DNA of 64,000 bases from positions 124,001-188,000 of the forward strand of contig JBAQQX010000002.1 in the NCBI GenBank assembly GCA_049295575.1. Reading direction: 5' to 3'. Under the pieces are notes generated by a model, which ran no database searches, was not told where the DNA came from, and was given only the letters and a program-made list of their open reading frames with translations. The translations under genes and the position numbers were made by a program. The stretch is from UBA6022 sp049295575 (GTDB lineage Bacteria; Patescibacteriota; Saccharimonadia; Saccharimonadales; Saccharimonadaceae). Shown here piece by piece: positions 1 through 8,636 of the stretch. Within the stretch, counting starts at the first letter, position 1; the number at the start of each line of letters is the position of its first letter.

Positions 1-2
1 CC

Positions 3-59
3 CACTTTTACGGACTTAGCCATGCAGATATGGATAGGCTCCAAAATAAACCAGCGTAG
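3..59 (+). CDS. Possible C-terminal end of an upstream gene (partial)
   Basis: One frame is open from the left edge to a TAG at 57-59 and ends in a protein-like tail (HFYGLSHADMDRLQNKPA). Another frame stays open to 72, so the assignment is weak. No function can be given. If real, the gene ends about 50 bases before the galU promoter. Confidence 0.25.
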   Translation, partial: HFYGLSHADMDRLQNKPA

Positions 60-99
60 GGATAGGTCCTAGCGATTCGCTCTGGTACGTTAAATCCGC

Positions 100-105
100 T
101 ACACT
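100..105 (+). promoter_or_regulatory. -10 element of galU, leaderless arrangement
   Basis: TACACT lies six bases before the ATG at 112, which puts the predicted transcript start on the start codon. No Shine-Dalgarno sequence precedes the ATG. The -35 region is poor. Confidence 0.5.
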
Positions 106-111
106 AGACAC

Positions 112-930
112 ATGATTACAAAAGCTATTATTCCTGCGGCTGGCTGGGGGACTCGTCGGTTGCCAATTACAAAAGCAATTGAAAAGAGCATGCTGCCGAT
201 CGGTAACCGTCCCTTAATTGACTATGTCGTGCAAGACTGTATCGCCGCGGGAATCACTGATATTTATTTTGTTGTTAGTCAGGGTAGTACGCAGCTGCAG
301 ACTTTCTACGGTGAGAATAGTGCCCTAAATGAGTATCTTCGGAGCAACGGCAAGGAATCACTGCTGCCGAGTGTTGCTCCGCTGCAAAACGTAACATTCC
401 ACTATATTACTCAGCCGCCTGATGGCCGATATGGAACAGCGATACCAGTAGCGTTGGTTATTCCATATCTCGATGAAGATGAGTCTGTTGTTGTACTGAT
501 GGGCGATGATTTTATCTATAATCGCGACGGCAGTAGTGAGGTGGCTCGACTTTTGGCTACTGTAGAGAACGGGCGTAGCGCAATGCTCGGTGTGAATGTG
601 CCGCGCGAAGAGGTGACTCGGTACGGAGTAATCGAACTTGATGCGGACAGTAAGTTTGTTCAGATAGTTGAGAAACCGACACCCGAGAAGGCACCGAGCA
701 CGTTAATAAATGTTAGTAAGTATGTGCTCGGCAGCGATGTGCTGCACGAGATAGCTGTTTATGCAAGCCAAGATGTGCAAGGTGAGTACTATATTACTGA
801 GCCAATCAATAGATTTGTAGGTAATGGTGGATCCGTGCGGGTAGTCGAGGCGCAGGGTGTATATCTCGACGGTGGAAGTGTGGAAGGTTGGCTGCGAGCA
901 AACCAGGTTGTCCTGGCTGATATTGCGTAA
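112..930 (+). CDS. galU: UTP-glucose-1-phosphate uridylyltransferase-like nucleotidyltransferase
   Basis: This protein should transfer UMP from UTP to a sugar 1-phosphate, giving UDP-glucose or a similar donor for envelope glycans. The N-terminus has the nucleotide-binding signature AAGWGTRRLP (about residues 9-18), followed by K-S-M-L-P-IGNRPLIDYVV. The metal-binding LMGDDFIY segment is near residues 127-134 and VEKP near residue 182. At 272 aa it is slightly shorter than typical bacterial GalU. The family call is firm, but the exact sugar is inferred because related dTDP-glucose enzymes share the fold. It stands alone, ahead of rplU, and probably starts from a leaderless transcript. Confidence 0.85.
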   Translation: MITKAIIPAAGWGTRRLPITKAIEKSMLPIGNRPLIDYVVQDCIAAGITDIYFVVSQGSTQLQTFYGENSALNEYLRSNGKESLLPSVAPLQNVTFHYITQPPDGRYGTAIPVALVIPYLDEDESVVVLMGDDFIYNRDGSSEVARLLATVENGRSAMLGVNVPREEVTRYGVIELDADSKFVQIVEKPTPEKAPSTLINVSKYVLGSDVLHEIAVYASQDVQGEYYITEPINRFVGNGGSVRVVEAQGVYLDGGSVEGWLRANQVVLADIA

Positions 931-984
931 GCTCAGCTAATCTGTTACACTGTGTAAGATTGATTAATAACAAAAGGAATCATA

Positions 985-1293
985 ATGTCAAAAGCAGTCG
1001 TTAAGATCGGTGGAAAACAATTCGTTGTTACCGAAAAAGAGACCCTCCTGGTGGACCTCCTCCCGGAAGGCACAAAAGAGCTCACGCTTGATGCACTGTT
1101 GGTGATTGATGGCGATACAACGACTGTCGGAACACCAACTGTAAAAGGTGTGAAGGTAGTTGCAAAGGTTGTAGAAGACCTCGTAAAGGGCGACAAGATT
1201 CGCGTGATCCGCTATAAATCTAAAAAGCGTGTTCACAAAGAGAACGGTCACCGCCAAAAATACTCAAAGGTTGAAATTACTTCAATCAAGTAA
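985..1293 (+). CDS. rplU: 50S ribosomal protein L21
   Basis: L21 is a structural protein of the large ribosomal subunit that contacts 23S rRNA. The start MSKAVVKIGGKQFVV and the C-terminal stretch IRVIRYKSKKRVHKENGHRQKYSKVEI are diagnostic, and 102 aa is the normal length. An AAAGGA Shine-Dalgarno lies just before the ATG, and a -10-like TACACT lies at 946-951. The usual rplU-rpmA pairing is broken here: L27 is about 39 kb away on the other strand. A strong terminator follows. Confidence 0.97.
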   Translation: MSKAVVKIGGKQFVVTEKETLLVDLLPEGTKELTLDALLVIDGDTTTVGTPTVKGVKVVAKVVEDLVKGDKIRVIRYKSKKRVHKENGHRQKYSKVEITSIK

Positions 1294-1298
1294 GTTAC

Positions 1299-1328
1299 AA
1301 AAAACCTCGCTTCTCAGCGAGGTTTTTT
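1299..1328 (+). terminator. Rho-independent terminator after rplU
   Basis: A ten-base stem AAAACCTCGC / GCGAGGTTTT with a six-base loop is followed by T residues. The flanking A and T runs mean it could also serve the convergent gene ending at 1355. Confidence 0.9.
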
Positions 1329-1354
1329 GATACCCATAATTTTCGGGTTACAGA

Positions 1355-2461
1355 CTAGGCGACCCAGTAATCATTTGTAAATAATAGGATATTCCACGCC
1401 AGTAGAAATGCGGAGGTGGCAATATAGAACGTTCGAAGTAACGCTGGCTTTGATTCGAAATATAGGGCGAGGGCGAGGAATAGGGGTGGTAGGGCTATCA
1501 TGTAGCGGTTTAGACTGTCGAGTCGACCACTCGAGAGAGGAATGAGTATAAAGATGAGGCAGTAGATAAACCATGTTCTGCCAAGGTATTTCCAAACCGC
1601 CCAGAGCATAGCGCCAAGAACAGGTAGGTACCAGAGGTATGGTGGGCGAAGTGAAGAGATAAGATTCTCTATAATATTACTATTGAGACGTCCCCAGTTT
1701 TGTTGAGCGGCTATGAATTCGAACGGATTACCAAATGTTATCCATAGGTATATCATGTAGGCAACGAGTCCTAGCGGGGCGGCAACGACTGGAACAAGCT
1801 TTTTCCAGTCAGACCATTTTCGTGCAAAAAGATAATCTAGTAGGAAGAAGATTGCGAGGGCACCTCCTTGAACGCGAGTAGCGGTGACAAAGATAACGGC
1901 GAGTGCCGCAAGCCAGTAATTTCCTTTGCGGTAAGCAAAGAGAGCGGAGATTGTTACGAATACGAACAGGCTTTCTGAGTAGCCAAGTGCCATGTAAAAT
2001 GACGTTGGAAACAGCACAATAAGGCCGATCACCGCCCATGGTGATAGCTTGGATTTTCGGAGCTTTAATTCAAATCGTAGCCAATAGGCAAGAACGATAG
2101 CGCTGGCAATCAGGAAGCTGAAACTGACGACAAATAGGGATAGGCTAATGCTTATGCCTGAAACGTAGCTGACGCCCTTTACAAGAAGAGGATAGAGTGG
2201 AAAGAAGGCCGTTTCCATTGGGACATAGCCATTCGCTGCAATTGTACGGTAGTGGTTGCTGTCGTAGCGTAGGAGGGAATTGACGGGATCATCAGGAATA
2301 CTGCGGCCAAAGGCGGGCGCCTCTTTGTTCGTTGTGAAGTCAAATAGGCTGGCGTCGGCATAGAGCCCAATACTGATGAAGGTAAGGATAAATGCGAGTC
2401 CGGCCAGTGATGACGTCGCCCACAAAGGAAGCTTTTTGAGGTGCATAATAAAAGTATTCAT
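1355..2461 (-). CDS. Integral membrane mannosyltransferase-like protein (PIG-V/GT-C type)
   Basis: This 368-aa protein has about ten hydrophobic segments. After the first segment, an extracytoplasmic loop holds PVNSLLRYDSNHYRTIAANGY, with the D-x-x-H/Y pattern of GT-C glycosyltransferases. The stretch ETAFFPLYPLLVKG resembles the PIG-V mannosyltransferase family (FFPLYP). It probably moves a sugar from a polyprenyl-phosphate donor to an envelope glycan or lipid on the outer face. The acceptor cannot be read from sequence. Divergent from parA, with TATACT on the minus strand at 2472-2477, ten bases before the ATG. Confidence 0.7.
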   Translation of the reverse strand: MNTFIMHLKKLPLWATSSLAGLAFILTFISIGLYADASLFDFTTNKEAPAFGRSIPDDPVNSLLRYDSNHYRTIAANGYVPMETAFFPLYPLLVKGVSYVSGISISLSLFVVSFSFLIASAIVLAYWLRFELKLRKSKLSPWAVIGLIVLFPTSFYMALGYSESLFVFVTISALFAYRKGNYWLAALAVIFVTATRVQGGALAIFFLLDYLFARKWSDWKKLVPVVAAPLGLVAYMIYLWITFGNPFEFIAAQQNWGRLNSNIIENLISSLRPPYLWYLPVLGAMLWAVWKYLGRTWFIYCLIFILIPLSSGRLDSLNRYMIALPPLFLALALYFESKPALLRTFYIATSAFLLAWNILLFTNDYWVA

Positions 2462-2471
2462 AGTTGGTTCA

Positions 2472-2518
2472 AGTATATCATGGTCAGATATGTTATTTAA
2501 TTCCGCTCGTGCTACAAT
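2472..2518. promoter_or_regulatory. Divergent promoters for the glycosyltransferase and parA
   Basis: A minus-strand TATACT (2477-2472) faces the glycosyltransferase. A plus-strand TGC-TACAAT (hexamer 2513-2518) with extended -10 form faces parA. Confidence 0.5.
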
Positions 2519-2547
2519 AGGGTGAAAGAAGAGGGAAGATATAAACA

Positions 2548-3312
2548 GTGGCGACCGTTATTTCAGTGACTAACCAAAAGGGTGGTGTTGGCAAAACAAC
2601 CAGTAGTGTTAATATTGCCTATTTCCTGGCAAAAGCCGGTAAAAAGACCCTTCTAATCGACTTTGATCCTCAAGGTAACGCTACGAGCGGGCTTGGTATT
2701 GATAAGCAACAGCTCACTGCAACAATGAAAGATGTAATTCTTCAGGATAAAGAGCTGTCAGAAGTAATTATATTAACCGACCATAAGCAGCTATTCCTTG
2801 CGCCAACGACTCCGCATCTCGCCAATACTGAAGTTGAACTCGCTCAGGCCGATCGTCGCTTTTCGCGGCTCAAGATGGCGGTAGATAAGGTTAGCGATGA
2901 CTATGACTTTATTATCATCGATAGTCCGCCAAGCCTTAGTCTTCTGACGGTAAACGGACTGATTGCTGCTCGCTATGTACTATTACCGGTACAGGCTGAA
3001 TTCTATGCGCTTGAAGGCCTAGGGCAGCTTCTTGAGACAATGAAACTCGTGCGTAAGAGTATGAACCCAACACTTGAGCTACTTGGCGTGCTACCCACGA
3101 TGATGGATAGTCGGACAACGCTCAGTAATCAAGTGCACGAAGAGATAAAAAAACACTTTCCAGGCAAGGTGTTTGAAACAACTATTCCTCGAAATATTCG
3201 TCTGGCCGAAGCACCAAGTCACGGACTGCCTGTCGGTGCATATGATCGTTTTTCAAAGGGATCTCGAGCGTATAAAGCTGTAACGAAGGAGGTGCTAGAC
3301 CGTGTCGCTTAA
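2548..3312 (+). CDS. parA: Chromosome-partitioning ATPase ParA (Soj)
   Basis: ParA is a deviant Walker ATPase that binds DNA non-specifically and moves ParB-parS complexes during segregation. The deviant Walker A KGGVGKTTSS lies at residues 10-19, the switch DFDPQGNATSG follows, and IIIDSPPSLS is the Walker B. At 254 aa it is a small Soj-type protein without an N-terminal DNA-binding extension. It starts with GTG and has GAGGGAAGA upstream. It overlaps parB by 11 bases, so the two are translationally coupled. No parS match was spotted in the window by eye. Confidence 0.95.
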   Translation: MATVISVTNQKGGVGKTTSSVNIAYFLAKAGKKTLLIDFDPQGNATSGLGIDKQQLTATMKDVILQDKELSEVIILTDHKQLFLAPTTPHLANTEVELAQADRRFSRLKMAVDKVSDDYDFIIIDSPPSLSLLTVNGLIAARYVLLPVQAEFYALEGLGQLLETMKLVRKSMNPTLELLGVLPTMMDSRTTLSNQVHEEIKKHFPGKVFETTIPRNIRLAEAPSHGLPVGAYDRFSKGSRAYKAVTKEVLDRVA

Positions 3313-4189
3313 AAAAGGGCTTGGCCGTGGCTTTGAGTCACTGATTCCAACCGATCTACTGGATGAGTCATTTGATCCAACAGCTCGTCAGGATGAAAAG
3401 GTATCAGAATTGCGTAATATTAAGCTAGGTGAGGTTCGTGCCGACCCTGATCAGCCGCGTCGTCATTTTGATGAAGGCGCCTTGCAAGAGTTAGCGGCAT
3501 CAATTGCGGAGCACGGTATTCTGCAGCCGATTGTCGTAACACCGCACGCTGAAGGCTATATGATCGTTGCCGGTGAGCGACGCTTCCGTGCCGCTGGAAT
3601 AGCTGGGCTTGAGAAGGTACCTGCTCTCGTACGCACACTAGGAAATCAACATCGGCTTGAGTTGTCATTGATTGAAAACTTGCAGCGACGTGATCTTAAT
3701 GCGCTCGAGACAGCGACAGCATACTTGAAGCTACGTGATCAATTTAATTTGACACTTGATGAGATTGGTCAACGGGTTGGTGGTAAATCTGTGAGTGCCA
3801 TTAGTAATACGTTGCGGCTGTTGCGGCTACCTGCTTCTGTCCGAACGGCACTACTGGAAGGCAAGCTCACAGAAGGTCAAGCGCGGCCCCTCGTCGGTCT
3901 TGACGAGTCAGTTGTTAATGAGTTGTTGCCAAAACTTATAAAAGAAGAGTGGAGCGCCCGTAAGATCGAGCAGTTTATTGTTGAGCTGAAGAAGACGGCA
4001 AAGATCGGAGAGGCTCCTAAGTCAAAGGTGGTTGCGCCAGTTGCTTACGAGGAAGATACAAAGCGCCTCGCTGCGCAGCTAGCTGCTCCTGTGAGCGTAA
4101 AGACAAATGCGAAGGGCGCTGGGCAGATCGTCATTAAGTTTACGAGCGATGACGAATTCCAGAGAATTCAGCAATTGCTGACGAAGTAA
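3302..4189 (+). CDS. parB: Chromosome-partitioning protein ParB (Spo0J)
   Basis: ParB loads on parS sites as a CTP-dependent clamp and stimulates ParA. The N-terminus MSLKKGLGRGFESLIP is typical of chromosomal ParB. It is followed by the CTP-binding ParB/Srx domain with the GERRFRAAGIAGLEKVPALVR signature near residues 91-110, and then by the ENLQRRDLN and helix-turn-helix region (DEIGQRVGGKSVSAISNTLRLL). At 295 aa it has the usual length. It starts with GTG inside the end of parA, and the pair ends in a terminator. Confidence 0.95.
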   Translation: MSLKKGLGRGFESLIPTDLLDESFDPTARQDEKVSELRNIKLGEVRADPDQPRRHFDEGALQELAASIAEHGILQPIVVTPHAEGYMIVAGERRFRAAGIAGLEKVPALVRTLGNQHRLELSLIENLQRRDLNALETATAYLKLRDQFNLTLDEIGQRVGGKSVSAISNTLRLLRLPASVRTALLEGKLTEGQARPLVGLDESVVNELLPKLIKEEWSARKIEQFIVELKKTAKIGEAPKSKVVAPVAYEEDTKRLAAQLAAPVSVKTNAKGAGQIVIKFTSDDEFQRIQQLLTK

Positions 4190-4205
4190 GTTTTGGATCG
4201 TATAA

Positions 4206-4235
4206 AAAACCGCCAATAAAACTGGCGGTTTTTTT
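4206..4235 (+). terminator. Rho-independent terminator after parB
   Basis: The stem AAAACCGCCA / TGGCGGTTTT is followed by a T run. It sits between parB and the convergent lepB, so it may work in both directions. Confidence 0.9.
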
Positions 4236-4250
4236 ATTGTTCTAACAGGA

Positions 4251-4850
4251 CTAGAAGGTTCGAATACTATCGAAAGGGAAGATGCGTAGGCCAACTGGTC
4301 CGACAATATCGTAATAAGGAATGGTTCCCATGCAGCCGCGCGAGTCGCATGAGTGTTGACCTTGGCGATGATCGCCCATAACAAAAATAGTTTCTTTGGC
4401 GACAATCGTGTCGACTTCGCCGCTTGTCGGCGTACCTGGTTCGCCGTGGTTGGTGTCGTCGGGATGGAAGCCGTCGGGGTGTTCGGTGTTGTATACCGTC
4501 ACGATACCATCAGCAACAGTGACGCGTTCGCCCGGAAAGGCAATGACGCGTTTGACGACGAATTCATCGGTGGTGCCAAGGCTAAAATTTGGGTTCTTAA
4601 ACACGATGACCTGACCACGTTCAGGAATATATTGTTTGTTTTGAAGCTGTGCGAGCGTAACTGGCAAGCGATTGACGATCAGACGGTCGCCTGTATACAT
4701 CGTCGTTTCCATACTCTGGCCGAGAACGCTAAAACTACGAAAAACGAAGGTATTGATAAGTAGGGTGCCGATAATGACGCAGGTGATAAAGACAATAATG
4801 CCAATAGCGTCTTTAATGAAGGGGTGGCGTTGTAAAAAAGTTGCTTCCAT
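4251..4850 (-). CDS. lepB: Signal peptidase I
   Basis: The enzyme removes signal peptides on the outer face of the membrane. One membrane segment lies near residues 12-35. The catalytic Ser is in GQSMETTMYTGDRLIV and the general-base Lys in FVVKRVIAFPGERV. The box normally written GDNRxxSxDSR appears as MGDHRQGQHSCDSRGCMG, so Asn is replaced by His and two Cys flank the DSR. The start is placed at the ATG at 4850. The upstream in-frame GTG at 4859 lies inside the predicted -10 box (TATAGT, 4863-4858), which leaves a nearly leaderless transcript. The gene is divergent from the LCP gene. Confidence 0.92.
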   Translation of the reverse strand: MEATFLQRHPFIKDAIGIIVFITCVIIGTLLINTFVFRSFSVLGQSMETTMYTGDRLIVNRLPVTLAQLQNKQYIPERGQVIVFKNPNFSLGTTDEFVVKRVIAFPGERVTVADGIVTVYNTEHPDGFHPDDTNHGEPGTPTSGEVDTIVAKETIFVMGDHRQGQHSCDSRGCMGTIPYYDIVGPVGLRIFPFDSIRTF

Positions 4851-4857
4851 TACCTCC

Positions 4858-4938
4858 ACTATACACTCTTTTTAAAGTGAGAGAAAGTAACTTGCTTATG
4901 ATTCTGCGCTTCGCGTATTGGTCTGTTTTTGGTATACT
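4858..4938. promoter_or_regulatory. Divergent promoters for lepB and the LCP gene
   Basis: Minus-strand TATAGT (4863-4858) lies seven bases before the lepB ATG. Plus-strand TGG-TATACT (hexamer 4933-4938) lies 13 bases before the LCP start. Neither gene has a convincing Shine-Dalgarno at normal spacing. Confidence 0.55.
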
Positions 4939-4951
4939 TGTATGAGTATTT

Positions 4952-6595
4952 ATGAAAAAACAACGACCTTCTATAGATGGATTTGTGCCGCGTCGCTCTG
5001 GCGAGCAGCTTGGTGATCTTCATCGCCAAACACCAGCTCAAGCGACAAAGAAAATTGCCAAGCGCCAGCTGCATACGGGAGATCGGCTAGAGCATAGCCT
5101 GCAAAAAGACGATTCATCTGCTCGTCTCAGTCGTTCAGAAATCAATGCGTCACTACGTGATATTGATCAACCGCTCGACGATAAGAAATTAAGCCGTAAG
5201 CAACGCAAAGCTAAGGGTGTTAAAAAGCCGATGACGCGTAAGCGTCGGATTATTAAGTGGGCATGTATTGCTCTTGCCGTTCTTCTGCTGGCTTTTGGTG
5301 GGTATTTTGCATATAAGTCACTTTCAACAGGAAGTAAAATATTTAAGGGTAATATTCTTGATGCGTTTACACAAAACGTACCGCTTAAGCAGGACAGTAA
5401 TGGCCGCAGTAATATTCTTATTTTTGGAACCGCCGAAGATGACGAGGGCGGTGAGCATGGTGGCGGTAATTTAACAGATTCCATTATGGTACTCAGTATC
5501 GATCAAACGCGTAAAGATGCGTATATGGTCAGCTTGCCTCGAGACTTGTGGGTTGAGTATGCTGAGCGGTGTAGCGTCGGCGATCAAGGTAAGCTAAACG
5601 CTGCCTACTTCTGTGCTTCCGATGATGGCGCTAATGAAGAGGCTGGCTCTCAGGCGCTTCGTGCGAAAGCAGGTGAGATTACCGGTTTAGATGTTCAGTA
5701 TAGTGTTCATATGAATTTTCAAGCTGTAGTAAAAGCTGTTGATGCTGTGGGTGGTATTGACGTTAAGATTGAATCAAGTGATCCAAACGCGGATCGTGTC
5801 TATGACCCTATCATGGACTGGAGGTGTAACAATACTTGTCGCTACGTCGACTATAAGGTTGGTGAAGTAGCGCATATGGACGGTGAGCATGCCCTGGCAT
5901 TTGCGCGTGCCCGTGGCTCTTCTTATGGTAGCTATGGCTTGCCTGGTGGTAACTTCGACCGTGAAAAAAATCAGCAAAAAGTAATGGTGGCACTTCGAGA
6001 GAAAGCAGCTAGCGCTGGGACATTGACGAATATCGGCGCCGTAACTGGGTTGATGGACGCACTTGGCGATAATCTCCGCACTAACTTTGATACTAAAGAG
6101 ATTCGTACGCTTATGGCGCTCGGTAATGATATTAAATCAGATCAAATTAAATCGATTAGCCTTGTCGAAGAGGGTGCGGAACTTGTTACTACTGGCAACG
6201 TTAGCAATCAAAGCGTTGTACGTCCGATAGCCGGCTTGCTAGACTACACTGATATTCAGTCATATGTTCGCGAACAAGTATCAAGCGATCCTGTAACGAA
6301 AGAGAAGGCGGGTATTGAAGTACTAAATGGCTCCGACACTCCTGGCGTCGCACAGAAGCAGGCAGATAAACTCAACGAGTTAGGTTTCATTGTCAACGAC
6401 GTGGGTAATGCCCCTGAGGGACAATATGGCAACATTGAGGTCTATCAGATTGGTGCCGGTAACCCTGCTACCGCAGCCAAGCTAAAAGAGGTATATGGAG
6501 TCGAGGCACAGCTTGATGCATTGCCATTCGAGGTAACGACTGACGCAAAATTCGTGGTCGTATTCGGAACCGATCCAGCCGCTTCAAATCAGTAA
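4952..6595 (+). CDS. LytR-CpsA-Psr (LCP) family envelope ligase with LytR_C domain
   Basis: LCP enzymes move lipid-linked glycopolymers onto peptidoglycan on the outer face of the membrane. This 547-aa protein has a basic cytoplasmic N-terminus of about 100 residues and one membrane helix (about 101-120). The LCP domain carries NLTDSIMV (Asp near 176) and SLPRDLWV (Arg/Asp near 197-198), which position the pyrophosphate and metal. An ARxRGSSYGSYGLPGG stretch is the second conserved part. A C-terminal LytR_C domain (about 460-535, starting IEVLNGS) completes the usual layout. An LCP with MurD, UppS and FtsEX nearby supports a Gram-positive-like wall with attached polymers. Confidence 0.92.
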   Translation: MKKQRPSIDGFVPRRSGEQLGDLHRQTPAQATKKIAKRQLHTGDRLEHSLQKDDSSARLSRSEINASLRDIDQPLDDKKLSRKQRKAKGVKKPMTRKRRIIKWACIALAVLLLAFGGYFAYKSLSTGSKIFKGNILDAFTQNVPLKQDSNGRSNILIFGTAEDDEGGEHGGGNLTDSIMVLSIDQTRKDAYMVSLPRDLWVEYAERCSVGDQGKLNAAYFCASDDGANEEAGSQALRAKAGEITGLDVQYSVHMNFQAVVKAVDAVGGIDVKIESSDPNADRVYDPIMDWRCNNTCRYVDYKVGEVAHMDGEHALAFARARGSSYGSYGLPGGNFDREKNQQKVMVALREKAASAGTLTNIGAVTGLMDALGDNLRTNFDTKEIRTLMALGNDIKSDQIKSISLVEEGAELVTTGNVSNQSVVRPIAGLLDYTDIQSYVREQVSSDPVTKEKAGIEVLNGSDTPGVAQKQADKLNELGFIVNDVGNAPEGQYGNIEVYQIGAGNPATAAKLKEVYGVEAQLDALPFEVTTDAKFVVVFGTDPAASNQ

Positions 6596-6620
6596 GACGT
6601 GATATAATTGATCTAGAATT

Positions 6621-7403
6621 ATGGATTTTTTAAAAGTTGCAAAACGACGATCGTTGATTAGTGGTCTTGTCTACAATGCCCTCAATGTTGCGCTTGCTAT
6701 TGCGGTGCTAATTGTAGTGCAGACCTCTGGCTCGCCACTGCCAGCATTCCTGCTGGTGTTGCTCAGTAAGTGGCGTGTACTCGCAGTGCGCCCACGATAT
6801 TGGTTTGCTCACATCCAAGCAAACCTGGTTGATTTTATTGTTAGTATCGGAATCGTGATTCTACTTAACGCTGCCAACACCAAAGAAGGCTTTTGGCTAC
6901 AGATCATCATCACTGTTCTATATATCGCATGGCTCCTTTTCTTGAAACCACGCTCGAAGCGAAGCCTTGTAGTGGCTCAGGCTGGTGTCGCTGCATTTAT
7001 TGGCGTGACTGCCTTGTATATCGTATCGTTCGCATGGCCAGTATCAATAACAGTGCTTTTGATGTGGCTTATCGGATATGCGGTCGCACGTCATGTTTTA
7101 ACGGCCTACGATGAGACGCACGTGTTATTCCTAAGCTTACTGTGGGGCTTTGTATTTGCAGAATTTGGCTGGCTGGCCTATCACTGGGCGATTGCCTATG
7201 CCATCCCTGGATTGGCCGGTATTAAGATTCCGCAAATAGCCATCATACTCCTTGCTATTAGCTTTGTGGTTGAGCGTGGCTATGAATCTCATGCTCGTCA
7301 TAAAACTGTGCGCATGGGCGATATAATTTTACCGCTCCTTCTCTCAGTCAGTATCATCGCGCTACTATTGCTACGATTCAACGATGCCGGCATTGGCAGC
7401 TAA
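6621..7403 (+). CDS. Conserved polytopic membrane protein of unknown function
   Basis: I do not recognise this 260-aa protein. It has about seven to eight hydrophobic segments, including residues about 15-35, 70-85, 90-108, 118-138, 141-158, 170-190, 205-220 and 235-252. A short basic loop (KPRSKRS) lies after the third. No catalytic motif is evident. TGA-TATAAT (hexamer 6603-6608) lies 12 bases before the ATG, so it has its own short-leader promoter. It lies between two extracytoplasmic proteins (LCP and HtrA), but nothing shows a shared function. Confidence 0.7.
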   Translation: MDFLKVAKRRSLISGLVYNALNVALAIAVLIVVQTSGSPLPAFLLVLLSKWRVLAVRPRYWFAHIQANLVDFIVSIGIVILLNAANTKEGFWLQIIITVLYIAWLLFLKPRSKRSLVVAQAGVAAFIGVTALYIVSFAWPVSITVLLMWLIGYAVARHVLTAYDETHVLFLSLLWGFVFAEFGWLAYHWAIAYAIPGLAGIKIPQIAIILLAISFVVERGYESHARHKTVRMGDIILPLLLSVSIIALLLLRFNDAGIGS

Positions 7404-7439
7404 CCTTTCAGTAAACTATAAGAACGGAACGATAGAATA

Positions 7440-8636
7440 ATGACCATGGATATTTCTTCGACGACACCCTCTCAAGTTAATGATCAGCCAGCGCAAACTC
7501 CTCATCAAACGAGTAGATCAGCCACCTTTCGTACTCGCCGCAATCGAGTAATTCTTGTTGTTAGTGTCGTGGTCTTGGCGCTAGTGAGCGGGTTCGTAGG
7601 TAGCGCGCTATACAGTAGCCTCCAAAAGCCATTAACTCAGCTAACGCGCGGTAGTGGCCAGGACGGTAATCTTATTGTCAGTGGTGGCGAAGAAGACATT
7701 GCGGCGGTAGCGGCAAAGGTGTCGCCTAGTGTGGTGTCGATTGTTACGACAGTTCAGTCGCGTAGCTTTGAGACAGGCGAGGGTGCGGGAACGGGTATTA
7801 TTATTAGCGCCAATGGCTATATTATAACCAACAAGCACGTCGTAAGTGATGCAAGTAATGTGTCGGTCGTTACGTCTGATGGAACGACGTACGATAATGT
7901 AGAACTCGTCGGAGTCGATCCCCTTAATGACGTAGCATTTTTAAAGGTAAAAGGCGTGACAGATCTGAAGCCAGCCGAAATTGGTGACTCAAGTTCAATC
8001 CGCATTGGACAGAAGGTTGTTGCGATTGGCAATGCACTGGGTCAGTACCAAAATACTGTCACGAGCGGCATCATCTCCGGTACTGGACGTCCTGTATCAG
8101 CTCAGGCGGGTGAGACCGTAGAGACATTAACTGACTTGCTGCAAACTGATGCGTCAATTAACCCTGGAAATTCCGGCGGCCCACTCGTGAACGTTGCGGG
8201 TCAAGTGATTGGTATTAACACTGCTATTGCCTCGGATGCAGCTGGCATTGGCTTCGCAATTCCCATCAATGCAACCAAGGGGCTGATGACTGGCGTCTTA
8301 GAAACGGGCAAGATAAGCCGAGCATATCTTGGCGTAAGCTATCAGACAATCACACCAGAAGTCGCGAAGCAGTATAAGTTGTCAGTTTCGCAGGGTGCAT
8401 ATGTCGTGGCATCGAACCAAGCGAATAATGCCGTGGTAAAGAATGGTCCAGCCGATAAGGCCGGTATTCAGAACAAGGATATTATTACAAAAATTAATGA
8501 TAAGTCTGTTGGTGATAAGGGCGGTGTCGCAAGTTTAATCGGTGAATATAAGCCAGGTGATACGATTCAGCTAACGATTCTTCGCGACAATAAGACGTTT
8601 GATGTACGCGTGACGCTAGCAGCGTACAGTAGCTAG
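7440..8636 (+). CDS. HtrA/DegP-type serine protease with PDZ domain
   Basis: This membrane-anchored quality-control protease should act outside the cytoplasm. One membrane helix spans residues about 37-58. The trypsin-like domain has the complete triad: His133 in TNKHVVS, Asp164 in LNDVAFLKV and Ser245 in NPGNSGGPLV. One PDZ domain (about 300-395) follows. The length of 398 aa fits the HtrA/YyxA group. The alternative ATG at 7446 lies seven bases after TAGAAT (7433-7438) and would make a near-leaderless start two codons shorter. It converges with prmC and overlaps it by four bases. Confidence 0.93.
   Translation: MTMDISSTTPSQVNDQPAQTPHQTSRSATFRTRRNRVILVVSVVVLALVSGFVGSALYSSLQKPLTQLTRGSGQDGNLIVSGGEEDIAAVAAKVSPSVVSIVTTVQSRSFETGEGAGTGIIISANGYIITNKHVVSDASNVSVVTSDGTTYDNVELVGVDPLNDVAFLKVKGVTDLKPAEIGDSSSIRIGQKVVAIGNALGQYQNTVTSGIISGTGRPVSAQAGETVETLTDLLQTDASINPGNSGGPLVNVAGQVIGINTAIASDAAGIGFAIPINATKGLMTGVLETGKISRAYLGVSYQTITPEVAKQYKLSVSQGAYVVASNQANNAVVKNGPADKAGIQNKDIITKINDKSVGDKGGVASLIGEYKPGDTIQLTILRDNKTFDVRVTLAAYSS

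Noticed and set aside
2548..4189. parS site near parAB
   Set aside because: No match close to TGTTTCACGTGAAACA was seen by eye; a computed search is needed to be sure.
4353..4763. 136-aa open frame on the plus strand opposite lepB
   Set aside because: It lies wholly antisense to a clear signal peptidase gene, has no ribosome-binding site and shows no protein-like motif.
4851..4859. GTG start of lepB at 4859
   Set aside because: It falls inside the predicted -10 box of the gene; the ATG at 4850 fits better.
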